From positions 6,154-70,153 of the forward strand of contig JAQSCO010000015.1 of the NCBI GenBank assembly GCA_029945445.1: a DNA stretch of 64,000 nucleotides, written 5' to 3'. Shown piece by piece: positions 1 through 8,419 of this stretch. The translations under genes and the position numbers were made by a program. Source of the DNA: Lacunisphaera sp. (GTDB lineage: Bacteria; Verrucomicrobiota; Verrucomicrobiia; Opitutales; Opitutaceae). The notes beneath the pieces were generated by a model. The model had not been told where the DNA came from. It searched no databases and saw only the letters and a list, made by a program, of their open reading frames with translations. How positions within the stretch are numbered: the first letter of the stretch is position 1; every line of letters starts with the position of its first letter.

Positions 1-56
1 ACCCAATTGGTCTTGCGCACGGCCTGTTCCTGCGGGGGCGGCGGAACGTAGCTCAT
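1..56 (-). CDS. N-terminus of unidentified protein (partial, cut by window edge)
   Basis: Only the first 18 codons are present. An ATG at 56 reads leftwards through a proline-rich start (MSYVPPPPQEQAVRKTNW) and leaves the window. It begins 19 bases after the stop of the small cytochrome c gene on the same strand, so it is probably the next gene of that operon and may belong to the same electron-transfer complex. No Shine-Dalgarno sequence is visible, which is common among its neighbours. Nothing more about function can be said from so little sequence. Confidence 0.5.
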   Translation of the reverse strand, partial: MSYVPPPPQEQAVRKTNW

Positions 57-75
57 GGCGTGGGAAGCGGCGGGC

Positions 76-405
76 TTACTTCTTCAGCGTGCGCACATGG
101 GCGATCAATGCCGTGATCTCCTCGTCGGTCAGACCCTCGATGGCCTTCATCGTGGTCTTGCCGTTGGCGTCCTTGACGCCCTGCTTGATCGCCTTGACGG
201 CGTCCTCGTCCTTGAACGCGGCCTGCACGGTGGCGTCCGTCAGATCCTTGATCTTGAGTTTCTTTCCCATCTTGGTGTCCCCCTTGCCGTCGGCGCCGTG
301 GCAGCTGATGCAGTTGTTTTCCCAGTTGTCGGCAACGTTGGCGGCGAAGGCGCCCGAGGCGAGGAGCAGGCCGGCAACAGCCAGCGTGGCGTGGATATTC
401 TTCAT
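76..405 (-). CDS. Small exported monohaem c-type cytochrome
   Basis: A 109-residue class I cytochrome c expected to carry electrons in the periplasm. Residues 1-21 form a signal peptide (MKNIHATLAVAG... ending FA|AN). One CISCH haem-attachment site lies at residues 32-36, and a methionine in GKTTMKAIEG is the likely sixth iron ligand, followed by the usual C-terminal helix (LTDEEITALIAHVRTL). The frame is open further upstream, but the ATG at 405 is chosen because the signal peptide starts there. It diverges from the multihaem gene at 622 across about 216 bases. Its downstream partner is the partial gene at 1-56. Haem attachment would depend on the CcsA/Ccs1 system at 6.5-9.6 kb. Confidence 0.88.
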   Translation of the reverse strand: MKNIHATLAVAGLLLASGAFAANVADNWENNCISCHGADGKGDTKMGKKLKIKDLTDATVQAAFKDEDAVKAIKQGVKDANGKTTMKAIEGLTDEEITALIAHVRTLKK

Positions 406-621
406 GGGATAGGAGGGGAGTTGGGGGTTCGGCCAGAGCATAGTCCTTTCCGCCCGGGCCAACTAACCGGCGCTTGTGAAAGGCTGCGCATATCTTGTGC
501 CGGCCGGGCCCGCCCAACCGCTGACTGCGCATCGATTGTGGTGCAAACCATGCCCCTCGAAAACCAAGCCCTGCGGAGCCGCAGGTCCGGAATAGGCGCA
601 AGATGCGAAGTGAGGAAAAGT

Positions 622-2784
622 ATGACCGCCAGTCTCCTTCGCCATCGCCAGCCGGTTCGCACCGCGCTGCTCCTTTGCATCATCGGGGTGATTCCGCTGC
701 GCGCGGCGGACGCGGCCCCGGCCAGATCCGTCACGGACCGCGAATGCCTGGACTGCCATGAATCCTTCACCTCGCCGGTGCACAAGAGCCTCGGCTGCCT
801 CGACTGCCACGACAGCATCACGGAGTCCCCGCACGCCTCGAAGCTGCCCAAGGTGGACTGCGCCTCCTGCCACGAGCGGGTCGCCGCGCAGCACGCCTTT
901 CACCCGCGGCTGGCCCAGTCGCCGCTGCCGGCCGGCGCCGATACCTCCTGCGCGGAATGCCACGGCAAAAAGCACGACACGGTCGGCCTCAAGTCCCCGG
1001 ATTCGCCCTGGACCGGCCCCCGCCAGGCCGAATCCTGCGGCCGCTGCCACGAGGTGGCGCGCAAGGACTACCTTGCCTCGGCGCACGCCCAAAAGCCCGG
1101 CGTCGAGCGCACCGCACCCGACTGCCTGTCGTGCCACCAGGAACCGATCGTGCATCCCGGCGCGAAGGGTTCGCTCGTCGCGCTCAAGCTCGCGCAGGCC
1201 AGGCTTTGCGAATCCTGCCACGTCGGCAACGCCGTGGTCGCCGGCTCGTCCAACCTCGGGGCGAAATTCGTCGCGTCGTTCGATCATTCCGTGCACGGCG
1301 CGGCGCTGCAGGCCGGCAACGCCCAGGCCGCCACGTGCGTCGACTGCCACGGCGCGCATGCCATGAACCGCGCCGCGGTCGCCGGCGCGAAAGTCAACCG
1401 CCTCCACATCACCGAGACCTGCGCCAAGTGCCACGCGGATCAGGCGAAGGAATACAACACCAGCGTCCATGCCGTCGCGCTGCGGCGGGGCAACGTCGAC
1501 TCCGCCGGCTGCACCAGTTGCCACGGCGAGCACGACATCAAGCTCCACACCGACGCCGCGTCGCCGGTGCACAAGGCCAACCTCGCGCAACAGGTCTGCG
1601 CCGAGTGCCACGCGTCCGTGCGGCTGACGAAAAAATACGGGCTCGCGAGCGACACCTTCAAGACCTTCTCCGACAGCTACCACGGCCTCGGCGTGCGCGG
1701 CGGGGCGATCGAGGTGGTCAACTGCGCGAGCTGTCACGGGGTCCACGCCATCAAGTCGCAGAGCGATCCGGCCTCCACGATCAACAAGGCGAACCTCGCG
1801 CTGACCTGCGGCCAGTGCCATCCGGGCGCCAACACCCGGTTCGCCGTCGGCGCCGTGCATGCGAGCGAGGAGAAGCGTGAGGCTTCGCCGTGGCTCTACT
1901 GGATTTCCAACTTCTACGTCTGCCTGATCGTCGCCGTCGTCGGGGGCATGGTGCTGCACAACCTCCTCGATTTCCTGAAAAAGGCGCGGCACAAGCTCGC
2001 CATCCAGAAGGGCGAGGCGCTGGAACTGCACGTCGCGCACCGCCTCTACCTGCGGATGAGCACCAACGAGCGGCTGCAGCACGCCGTGCTCGTGCTCAGT
2101 TTCACGGCGCTGGTCGTCACCGGATTCATGCTGCGCTATCCCGAGGCGTGGTGGGTGGTCGGCATCCGGCACCTGAGCTCGCGCGCCTTCGAGCTGCGTG
2201 GCCTCGCGCACCGCCTCGCCAGCGTCATCCTGCTGGCCAGCGGCATCTGGCACGTCTGCTACCTCGCGTTCACGGCGGCGGGCCGCGGGCTCTTCCGCGA
2301 GATGCTGCCCAACCGGCGCGACCTCACCGACCCGTGGGGCGTGCTCAAATACAACCTCGGGCTGGCGCCGGAGAAGCCCGCGTTCGGTCGCTTCTGCTAC
2401 ATCGAAAAGGCGGAATACTGGGCCATGGCCTGGGGCACCGCGCTGATGACCGTCACGGGCGCGATCCTGTGGTTTGAGAACGCCTCGATGGGTTACTTCA
2501 CCAAGCTCGGCTTCGACATCTCGCGCACCGTGCATTTCTACGAGGCGGTCCTCGCCACGCTGGCGATCATCGTGTGGCATTTCTACTTCGTGGTGTTCAA
2601 CCCCGACGTCTACCCGATGAACCTGGCCTGGCTGACCGGCCGGATGTCCGAGGGCGAGATGATGGAGGAGCACCCGCTGCAGCTGGAGGCGATGAAGGCC
2701 GCCGAGCGCGCCGCGGACGAGACGCCCCCGGAGGAGCCGCCGACTCCGCCCGATGAGCCGGAGCCGCCGGCCGGCGGAATCTGA
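622..2784 (+). CDS. 13-haem cytochrome c fused to a b-type membrane domain
   Basis: A 720-residue exported electron-transfer protein. After a signal sequence (about residues 1-36) come 13 CxxCH motifs within roughly residues 40-410. A transmembrane helix follows near residue 422, then a cytochrome b561-like four-helix domain (about 478-690). Its histidines (ERLQHAV, LAHRLAS, GIWHVCY, TVHFYEA, IVWHFYF) could bind two b haems. The tail is proline/glutamate-rich. The layout suggests a quinone-linked membrane module passing electrons to a periplasmic haem wire; direction and partner are unknown. The frame is open from 55, but ATG 622 is chosen for the Shine-Dalgarno-like GAGGAAAAG before it and the signal peptide after it. 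It is followed by a paralogue at 2917. Confidence 0.85.
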   Translation: MTASLLRHRQPVRTALLLCIIGVIPLRAADAAPARSVTDRECLDCHESFTSPVHKSLGCLDCHDSITESPHASKLPKVDCASCHERVAAQHAFHPRLAQSPLPAGADTSCAECHGKKHDTVGLKSPDSPWTGPRQAESCGRCHEVARKDYLASAHAQKPGVERTAPDCLSCHQEPIVHPGAKGSLVALKLAQARLCESCHVGNAVVAGSSNLGAKFVASFDHSVHGAALQAGNAQAATCVDCHGAHAMNRAAVAGAKVNRLHITETCAKCHADQAKEYNTSVHAVALRRGNVDSAGCTSCHGEHDIKLHTDAASPVHKANLAQQVCAECHASVRLTKKYGLASDTFKTFSDSYHGLGVRGGAIEVVNCASCHGVHAIKSQSDPASTINKANLALTCGQCHPGANTRFAVGAVHASEEKREASPWLYWISNFYVCLIVAVVGGMVLHNLLDFLKKARHKLAIQKGEALELHVAHRLYLRMSTNERLQHAVLVLSFTALVVTGFMLRYPEAWWVVGIRHLSSRAFELRGLAHRLASVILLASGIWHVCYLAFTAAGRGLFREMLPNRRDLTDPWGVLKYNLGLAPEKPAFGRFCYIEKAEYWAMAWGTALMTVTGAILWFENASMGYFTKLGFDISRTVHFYEAVLATLAIIVWHFYFVVFNPDVYPMNLAWLTGRMSEGEMMEEHPLQLEAMKAAERAADETPPEEPPTPPDEPEPPAGGI

Positions 2785-2789
2785 AGTGC

Positions 2790-2808
2790 CACCGGCTGCC
2801 AGCCGGTG
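2790..2808. repeat. Perfect 9-bp-arm palindrome between the two multihaem genes
   Basis: CACCGGCTG and CAGCCGGTG flank a single C, six bases after the first cytochrome's stop codon. There is no T-tract, so it could be an mRNA-stabilising or attenuating hairpin rather than a terminator. It lacks the GTAG tag of the other palindromes in the window. Confidence 0.6.
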
Positions 2809-2916
2809 AAGCCCTGCGGCTGGAAGCCACGCCGCTCACTCCGGGCAAGATACGCTTATACCCCCGCAAGGACTGCACAGCCGCGCGGTCGCAAATGTCG
2901 TATGGTGAATGGTAAC

Positions 2917-5067
2917 ATGAAGCAGTCTTCGTTTTCATCTCTGCGGCTGGCACGCGGCGTGGCGGTCTTGCTCATTCTTTCCACCGGCCTGATTCAGGCG
3001 GCCGAGGCGCCGGCCAAGCCGGTCCCCGCCGTGCCCAACAGCGAGTGCATGGACTGCCACGAGGCGGAGTTCAAGGCGCGCAAGAAGGACCAGCCGAAGG
3101 AATGGGTCGGCGTGCGACCCGAGGTTTTCGCCAAATCCGTCCACGGGAAACTCAACTGCGTCGACTGCCACAACACCCTCAAGGAGACGCCGCACGAGTC
3201 GAAGCTGCCGCCGGCCCAGTGTGCCACCTGCCACGCGCAGCCTGCCGCGCAATTCGCCGCCAGCATCCACGGCATGAGCCAGAAGTTGGGCAACAAGCAG
3301 GCCGCCTCGTGCACCAGTTGCCACGGCGCCCATGACATCGCGCCGGTGAAGCAGGGCGACTCGCCCGTGTTCAAGCTGAACCTGCCGAAAACCTGCGGCA
3401 CCTGTCATGACGACCCGAAGCTCGCGCAGGATTTCCGCATGGGCAAGTCCGCCGCCGCCGAGCATTACCTCGACAGCATCCATGGCCGGGCGCTCGTCAA
3501 GATGGGCCTCATCGTCGCCCCGTCCTGCAACGACTGCCATGGCGTCCACGACATCAAGCGCAGCATCGACCAGGACTCGCACTCCAGCCACGCCAATATC
3601 GCCAAGTCCTGCGGGAAATGCCATGTCGGCATCGAGGAGACCTACAACGAGAGCGTGCACGGCCAACTCCTGCTCAAGGGCGACAAGCAGGGCCCGGTCT
3701 GCATCGACTGCCACAGCGCCCACGACATCGAGAAGCCCGCGACGGCGCACTTCAAGGGGGCGAGCGACGCCAGCTGCGGCAAGTGCCACCAGGACCGGCT
3801 CAAGCATTATAAGGACACTTATCACGGCAAGGCGATGGCCCTCGGCCAGCCCAACGTCGCTTCCGACGTCGCCGCCTGCTACGATTGTCACGGGCATCAC
3901 GATGTGTTTCCGGTGAGCGACCCGCGCTCGCGGCTGTCCAAGGAGAAGATCCAGCAGACCTGTGCACAGTGCCATCCGGGCATCGGCCCGAATTTCACCA
4001 ATTTCCAGCCGCACGCCAACCCGCTGGACAGCGTCAACTACCCGGTCCTGAACAAGGTCTTCCTCTTCATGACGGCGCTGCTGATCGGCACGTTTGGCTT
4101 CTTCGGCCTGCACACCGCCTTCTGGCTCTTCCGCTCGATCTACCTCTACCTGACCGACTCGAAGACCTTCCGCGAGGCCGTCATCAAGTCGAACACGGAC
4201 GACATCCAATACACGCGCTTCACGCCCTTCGAGCGTTTCCTGCACCTGCTGGTCGTGACGAGCTTCCTGCTGCTCGTGATCACGGGCATGCCGCTCAAGT
4301 TTTACTACACGGAGTGGGCGCGGGTGATGTTCAGCGTCATGGGCGGCGCGGGCGTGGCGCGCTCGCTGCACCATTTCGGGGCGATCGTGACCTTCGTTTA
4401 TTTCGCGCTCCACCTCGGCGACCGCGGGATCGCCCTCTGGCAGCAGCGCAAGGCCATCCGCAACCCGGCGACGGGCCGCATTTCGCTCCGCCTTATCTGG
4501 GGCGCGATCTTCGGGCCTGACTCGATGGCCCCTTCGTTCCAGGACTGGCGCGATTTCGTGGCGCACAACCGCTGGTTCTTCGGCAAGGGCCCGCGCCCGC
4601 AGTTCGACCGCTGGACCTACTGGGAGCGCTTCGACTACCTCGCGGTGTTCTGGGGCGTGACCATGATCGGCGTCTCGGGCCTGATCATGTGGTTCCCGAA
4701 GTTCTTCACGACGTTCCTCCCGGGGTGGGCCATCAACATCGCCCTCGTGGTGCACTCGGACGAGGCCCTGCTCGCCGCGGGCTTCATCTTCACCTTCCAT
4801 TTCTTCAACACGCATTTCCGCATCGAGAAGTTCCCGATGGACACCGTCATCTTCTCCGGCCGCGTCTCGCAGACCGAGATGATCCATGAGCGGAAACGCT
4901 GGTATGACCGCCTGGTGGCGTCCGGCAAGCTCGCGGACTTCCGCGTGAAGGACGAGTGGGAAGGGCGCAAGAAATACGCCAAGGCCGTCGGCTTCCTGTT
5001 CTTCGGCACCGGCCTGCTGCTGCTCGTCCTGATCGTCTACGCAATGATCTCGCGGCTGGGCCACTAA
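2917..5067 (+). CDS. 11-haem cytochrome c fused to a b-type membrane domain
   Basis: A 716-residue paralogue of the gene at 622 with the same architecture: signal peptide (MKQSSFSS... ending IQAAEA), 11 CxxCH motifs up to about residue 360, a membrane helix at about 377-403, and a b561-like domain from about 438. Matching histidines are ERFLHLLV, SLHHFGA, FALHLGD, VVHSDEA and FTFHFFN. It differs by an extra C-terminal helix (about 691-712) and no proline-rich tail. The start is the ATG at 2917, just before the signal peptide; an in-frame ATG at 2902 is possible. It is 132 bases downstream of its paralogue and 3 bases upstream of the radical SAM gene, so the three are probably co-transcribed. 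Confidence 0.85.
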   Translation: MKQSSFSSLRLARGVAVLLILSTGLIQAAEAPAKPVPAVPNSECMDCHEAEFKARKKDQPKEWVGVRPEVFAKSVHGKLNCVDCHNTLKETPHESKLPPAQCATCHAQPAAQFAASIHGMSQKLGNKQAASCTSCHGAHDIAPVKQGDSPVFKLNLPKTCGTCHDDPKLAQDFRMGKSAAAEHYLDSIHGRALVKMGLIVAPSCNDCHGVHDIKRSIDQDSHSSHANIAKSCGKCHVGIEETYNESVHGQLLLKGDKQGPVCIDCHSAHDIEKPATAHFKGASDASCGKCHQDRLKHYKDTYHGKAMALGQPNVASDVAACYDCHGHHDVFPVSDPRSRLSKEKIQQTCAQCHPGIGPNFTNFQPHANPLDSVNYPVLNKVFLFMTALLIGTFGFFGLHTAFWLFRSIYLYLTDSKTFREAVIKSNTDDIQYTRFTPFERFLHLLVVTSFLLLVITGMPLKFYYTEWARVMFSVMGGAGVARSLHHFGAIVTFVYFALHLGDRGIALWQQRKAIRNPATGRISLRLIWGAIFGPDSMAPSFQDWRDFVAHNRWFFGKGPRPQFDRWTYWERFDYLAVFWGVTMIGVSGLIMWFPKFFTTFLPGWAINIALVVHSDEALLAAGFIFTFHFFNTHFRIEKFPMDTVIFSGRVSQTEMIHERKRWYDRLVASGKLADFRVKDEWEGRKKYAKAVGFLFFGTGLLLLVLIVYAMISRLGH

Positions 5068-5070
5068 AGC

Positions 5071-6396
5071 ATGTTCGCCACGCCGTTCATCGATTCCGCC
5101 CTCCTCCGGATCTTCCGCTTCCGGACGAGAAAGTTCCTGCACATGGAGGACTCGGACGGGCGCGTGCCGCCGGTGCCCCGCGAGGGCGGGTGCTACCTCT
5201 ACGTGCACGTGCCGTTCTGCGAGGTGCTGTGCCCGTTCTGCTCGTTCCACCGCGTGCAGCACTGCCACGAGCAGGCGCTGCGCTACTTCGGGGCGCTCCG
5301 CGCCGAGATCTGGCAATATCATCTCGCGGGGCACCAGTTCGAGGGCGCCTACTTCGGCGGCGGCACGCCCACCACCGAGCCCGACGAACTGATCGAGACC
5401 ATCGGGCTGGTGCGCCGGCTGTTTGGCGTGAAGGAGGTCTCGGTCGAAACCAACCCGAAGGATCTCGAGCCGGTGCTATTGGGCCGGCTCCGCGCCGCGG
5501 GGGTCACGCGGCTGTCGGTCGGCGTGCAGAGCTTCGACGACGACCTGCTGCAGGAGATGGAGCGCTACGGCAAATACGGCAGCGGCGAGGAGACGGCCGC
5601 GCGCATCAAGGCCGCGGCGGGGATGTTCCCCACGCTGAATGTCGATCTCATCTTCAACCAGGCGCACCAGACGCAGGCCTCGCTGGAGCGCGACCTCGAC
5701 ATCTTCCTCGGGCTCGGGGCCAACCAGGTCTCGTGTTACCCACTGATGACGGCGCCCAGCGTGAAACGACGCATGGAAACCGCGATGGGCGTGCCCGACC
5801 ACCACCGGCTGCGGCGCTTCTACGAGACGATCCAGCGGAAACTGACGCCCGCCTTCACCGCGACCTCCGGCTGGTGCTTTACGCGGAACGGGCAGGGGAC
5901 GGACGAATACATCGTGGCCGCGGAGAACTACGTCGGCGTCGGCAGCGGCGCGTTCAGCTACCTCGAGGGCACGCTCCACTCGACGAGCTTTTCGCTGGCC
6001 GCCTACGAGCAACGAATTGCGCAGGGCCTGACCGGCATCGTGGCGCACCACCGGCTGAGCACGGGCGACGCGCTGCGGTATACTTTGCTCGTGCGGATGT
6101 TCGGCCTCGGGCTCGACCGCGCGTGGGCCCGGCGCCGGCACGGCCGGAAATTCTTCTGGCGGCTGTGGGGCGAGTTGCGGACCCTCGAGGTGCTCGGCGC
6201 GGCGAAGCGCAGTGCTTGGGGTTGGAAGCTGACGCCGAACGGCTCCTATTGGCTGATGCTGATGATGTCGGAATTTTTCGAGGCCGTGAACACCTACCGC
6301 GACGCCATGCGCGCGCACGTGCAGCAGGAGCTGGATGCCGTGGGGAAACCCGCGCCGAATTCAGCTTCGGCCCGCCCGGTGCCCATGGGCGGGTGA
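5071..6396 (+). CDS. HemN/HemW-like radical SAM protein
   Basis: A 441-residue member of the coproporphyrinogen III oxidase-like radical SAM family. The [4Fe-4S]/SAM motif CEVLCPFC is at about residues 50-57 (CX3CX2C), followed by GGGTP near residue 97 and a TNPKDLEP strand typical of the family. Members act as oxygen-independent coproporphyrinogen oxidases (HemN), haem chaperones (HemW) or haem-degrading enzymes; the sequence alone does not separate these. Its start is 3 bases after the 11-haem cytochrome's stop, so it is translationally linked to the cytochromes. That favours a role in haem supply or handling for them. The last codons run through a small inverted repeat (6371-6393). Confidence 0.75.
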   Translation: MFATPFIDSALLRIFRFRTRKFLHMEDSDGRVPPVPREGGCYLYVHVPFCEVLCPFCSFHRVQHCHEQALRYFGALRAEIWQYHLAGHQFEGAYFGGGTPTTEPDELIETIGLVRRLFGVKEVSVETNPKDLEPVLLGRLRAAGVTRLSVGVQSFDDDLLQEMERYGKYGSGEETAARIKAAAGMFPTLNVDLIFNQAHQTQASLERDLDIFLGLGANQVSCYPLMTAPSVKRRMETAMGVPDHHRLRRFYETIQRKLTPAFTATSGWCFTRNGQGTDEYIVAAENYVGVGSGAFSYLEGTLHSTSFSLAAYEQRIAQGLTGIVAHHRLSTGDALRYTLLVRMFGLGLDRAWARRRHGRKFFWRLWGELRTLEVLGAAKRSAWGWKLTPNGSYWLMLMMSEFFEAVNTYRDAMRAHVQQELDAVGKPAPNSASARPVPMGG

Positions 6397-6409
6397 GCTT
6401 CCCATTCCA

Positions 6410-6477
6410 GTAGGTCCGGTCTCTGACCGGACTTCTGCGGCGCAGTCCCCGAAAGTCCGGTCACAGACCGGACCTAC
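6410..6477. repeat. GTAG-tagged REP pair (inverted), possible bidirectional terminator
   Basis: Two hairpins face each other between convergent genes. Each starts with the tetranucleotide GTAG (second copy read on the minus strand) followed by GTCCGGTC, a 3-base loop (TCT or TGT) and GACCGGAC. The two 25-base arms differ at one loop base and are separated by 18 bases. This is the layout of REP/BIME elements mobilised by RAYT (Y1-type) transposases, but no such gene is in the window. Confidence 0.75.
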
Positions 6478-6490
6478 GCCAAGCCATTCC

Positions 6491-8350
6491 TCACGCCGCC
6501 GCCGGCGCGGTGCGGAAACTTTGCCACTTTTCCAGCGGCACGAGCGCGATGACCATGATCAGCAGCTGCGAGGCGACGAAGGCGATCAGCGCGTAGAACG
6601 CCGAGTCCATGAAGCCGTAGCTGTGCAGGCCGACGCCCAGCATGTTCGTGCCGAACCAGCTCCAGCTCGTGACGATGTTGCCGAAGACCGCCATCGTCAT
6701 GAGCCCGCGGGCCTTGACGATGCCGCCCCAGCGCGCGTGGAGGATGACGGCGTTCCAGATGACGATGATGAGCGCGCCGTTCTCCTTCGGGTCCCAGCCC
6801 CAGAAGCGGCCCCAGGACTGGTCGGCCCAGATGCCGCCCAGCACGGTGCCGATGAGGCTGAACAGCGTCGCGAAGCACACGATGCCGTAGACCATGCGGG
6901 AAAGGGCGTCGGCCGTGGCCTGGTCCAGCGTGCGCGTGAACACGCCGCGGAAGATGTAGATGATGGCGAGGAAGCCGGCGAGGTAGGTCGCGGAGTAGCC
7001 AATCGTCACGGTGACGACGTGCGTGCCCAGCCAGAAGTTGGAGTCGAGCACGGCGCGCATCATCTCGAGCGTGTCGCCGCTGAGCGAGAGGTGGTGGGCG
7101 ATGAGCAGCGTGGCGAAGCCGACCGCGCCGCCGGCGGTGCTGCCGATGCCGTTGCGGTAGATTTTCTCCAGGATCAGGCACAGCCCGACCGCGGCCCAGC
7201 CGATGAAGAGCGATGAGGAATAAAGGTTGGTAACGGGCGGGCGGCCCTCGAGCCACATGCGGGTGAGGATGCCGACCGTGGTGGCGATCCAGGCGAGCAG
7301 CAGCAACCAGAAGGCGCCGCGGCCGAGTTCCTGCGGCCACTTGAGCCAGGAGAACACGGCGAGGAGGAACACCAGCACGTAGAGCGACATGCTGCTGTAG
7401 AACGGCTGCGCGGCGTTGAAGCGGGCCTCGACGTCGCTCTTCCGCATCTGCGGGGCGAAGCGCACCGCCAGCTGGTCGTGCAGGCGGAGCGTCAGGCGGT
7501 TGAACTCCGTCGCATCGCCGCCGCGCCAGGCGTGACCGAGCTTGGCGTAGTCCATGATAGTGGCATTGACGCGGCCCGTGCCGAAGGTGTCGAGCAGCAC
7601 CGTGCCGACATTGCGCCAGTGCGTGACGTCGGTGTCGTCGTCGGCCGGCGGGACCATGTGCAGGTAGTTGAGCTGCTCCATGTAGCTGAAGCGGTCGGCC
7701 ATCTCCTTCATGACCTTCACGGCGTCGGCGCTGTGCGCCTCGCCCTTCTGCTTGGCGAGGATGGCGACGACGCCCGCGGGCAGGGCCTTCTCGAACTGCG
7801 CGAGCTCGGTCAGGAAGTCCACCGAGTCAGGCATCTGCACGCTGGCCTTGAGCTGCAGGTAGAGCATGACGCGGTCGCGCACCGTGATGACCTGCTTCTG
7901 GAACGGCGTGCGCAGCGCCTGTTCGACGCCGTCGGCGAGGCGCGCCTGTTTTTCGATCTCCGGGAGCTTTTCCTTGAGCTGGACGTAGGAGAAGCGCTTG
8001 CCGCCGTCGCCGTCCTCGGGCTTCACGCTGAGCATGTCGAGCACCTCGTGGTTCTCGATGAGGAGCGTGCGGTAGGTGTCCGCCTTGGCGGGGGCGAAGA
8101 GCATGTCGGCCAGCCACTCGGCCGGGAGGAGGCTGCGGCCATCGGGCGTGATGACGCGCTGGCGGCCCTGGATGGTCAGCAACGAGGTGCGGGCGACGGT
8201 GTCGAGCGGCTTGATGCGGCCGTTGACCAGCACGGGCACGCGGCTGAAGTCGTTCAGCTTGAACTCGGTCTGGTCACGCTGCGGCGCGAGGGTCGAGCCG
8301 AGGTAGGCGGCGCCGAGCAGCAGGAGGAGGAGGGGAAGGAAGCGTTTCAT
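6491..8350 (-). CDS. ccsA: Cytochrome c biogenesis protein CcsA (system II) with long N-terminal domain
   Basis: A 619-residue membrane protein of the CcsA/ResC family, which handles haem and, with Ccs1/ResB, attaches it to apocytochromes at the periplasmic face. The tryptophan-rich WWD-type haem signature is near the C-terminus (GGIWADQSWGRFWGWDPKE, then NGALIIVIW), among about eight helices from residue ~325 on. The first ~320 residues are unusual: a membrane anchor plus a mostly soluble region (SRVPVLVNGRIKPLDTVART...), whereas minimal CcsA proteins are roughly 300 residues. It is the last gene of lipoprotein-ccs1-ccsA, 69 bases after ccs1, across a heptamer-repeat spacer. Its substrates almost certainly include the multihaem cytochromes next door. 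Confidence 0.88.
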   Translation of the reverse strand: MKRFLPLLLLLLGAAYLGSTLAPQRDQTEFKLNDFSRVPVLVNGRIKPLDTVARTSLLTIQGRQRVITPDGRSLLPAEWLADMLFAPAKADTYRTLLIENHEVLDMLSVKPEDGDGGKRFSYVQLKEKLPEIEKQARLADGVEQALRTPFQKQVITVRDRVMLYLQLKASVQMPDSVDFLTELAQFEKALPAGVVAILAKQKGEAHSADAVKVMKEMADRFSYMEQLNYLHMVPPADDDTDVTHWRNVGTVLLDTFGTGRVNATIMDYAKLGHAWRGGDATEFNRLTLRLHDQLAVRFAPQMRKSDVEARFNAAQPFYSSMSLYVLVFLLAVFSWLKWPQELGRGAFWLLLLAWIATTVGILTRMWLEGRPPVTNLYSSSLFIGWAAVGLCLILEKIYRNGIGSTAGGAVGFATLLIAHHLSLSGDTLEMMRAVLDSNFWLGTHVVTVTIGYSATYLAGFLAIIYIFRGVFTRTLDQATADALSRMVYGIVCFATLFSLIGTVLGGIWADQSWGRFWGWDPKENGALIIVIWNAVILHARWGGIVKARGLMTMAVFGNIVTSWSWFGTNMLGVGLHSYGFMDSAFYALIAFVASQLLIMVIALVPLEKWQSFRTAPAAA

Positions 8351-8358
8351 TGCAGAAA

Positions 8359-8393
8359 GTAGTGAGTAGCGGGTAGCGAGTAGAGAGTAGATG
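8359..8393. repeat. Heptameric tandem repeat (GTAGNNN x5), with an inverted counterpart at 8420-8440
   Basis: Five consecutive 7-bp units fill the ccs1-ccsA spacer: GTAGTGA, GTAGCGG, GTAGCGA, GTAGAGA, GTAGATG. The reverse complement of the same words (CTACTCA, CTGCCCG, CTACTGC) continues at 8420-8440 and overlaps the ccs1 stop codon. The 7-bp period resembles heptameric STRR repeats of cyanobacteria. Confidence 0.7.
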
Positions 8394-8419
8394 GCGGGCG
8401 GGCGTAGTTCAGATGCTCG

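Noticed and set aside
463-2673. A 736-codon open frame antisense to the 13-haem cytochrome
   Set aside because: The plus strand carries 13 regularly spaced CxxCH motifs and a signal peptide; the antisense reading has neither.
2785-2916. A rho-independent terminator between the two multihaem genes
   Set aside because: The 9-bp palindrome has no T-tract and the genes are close and functionally paired, so read-through is more likely.
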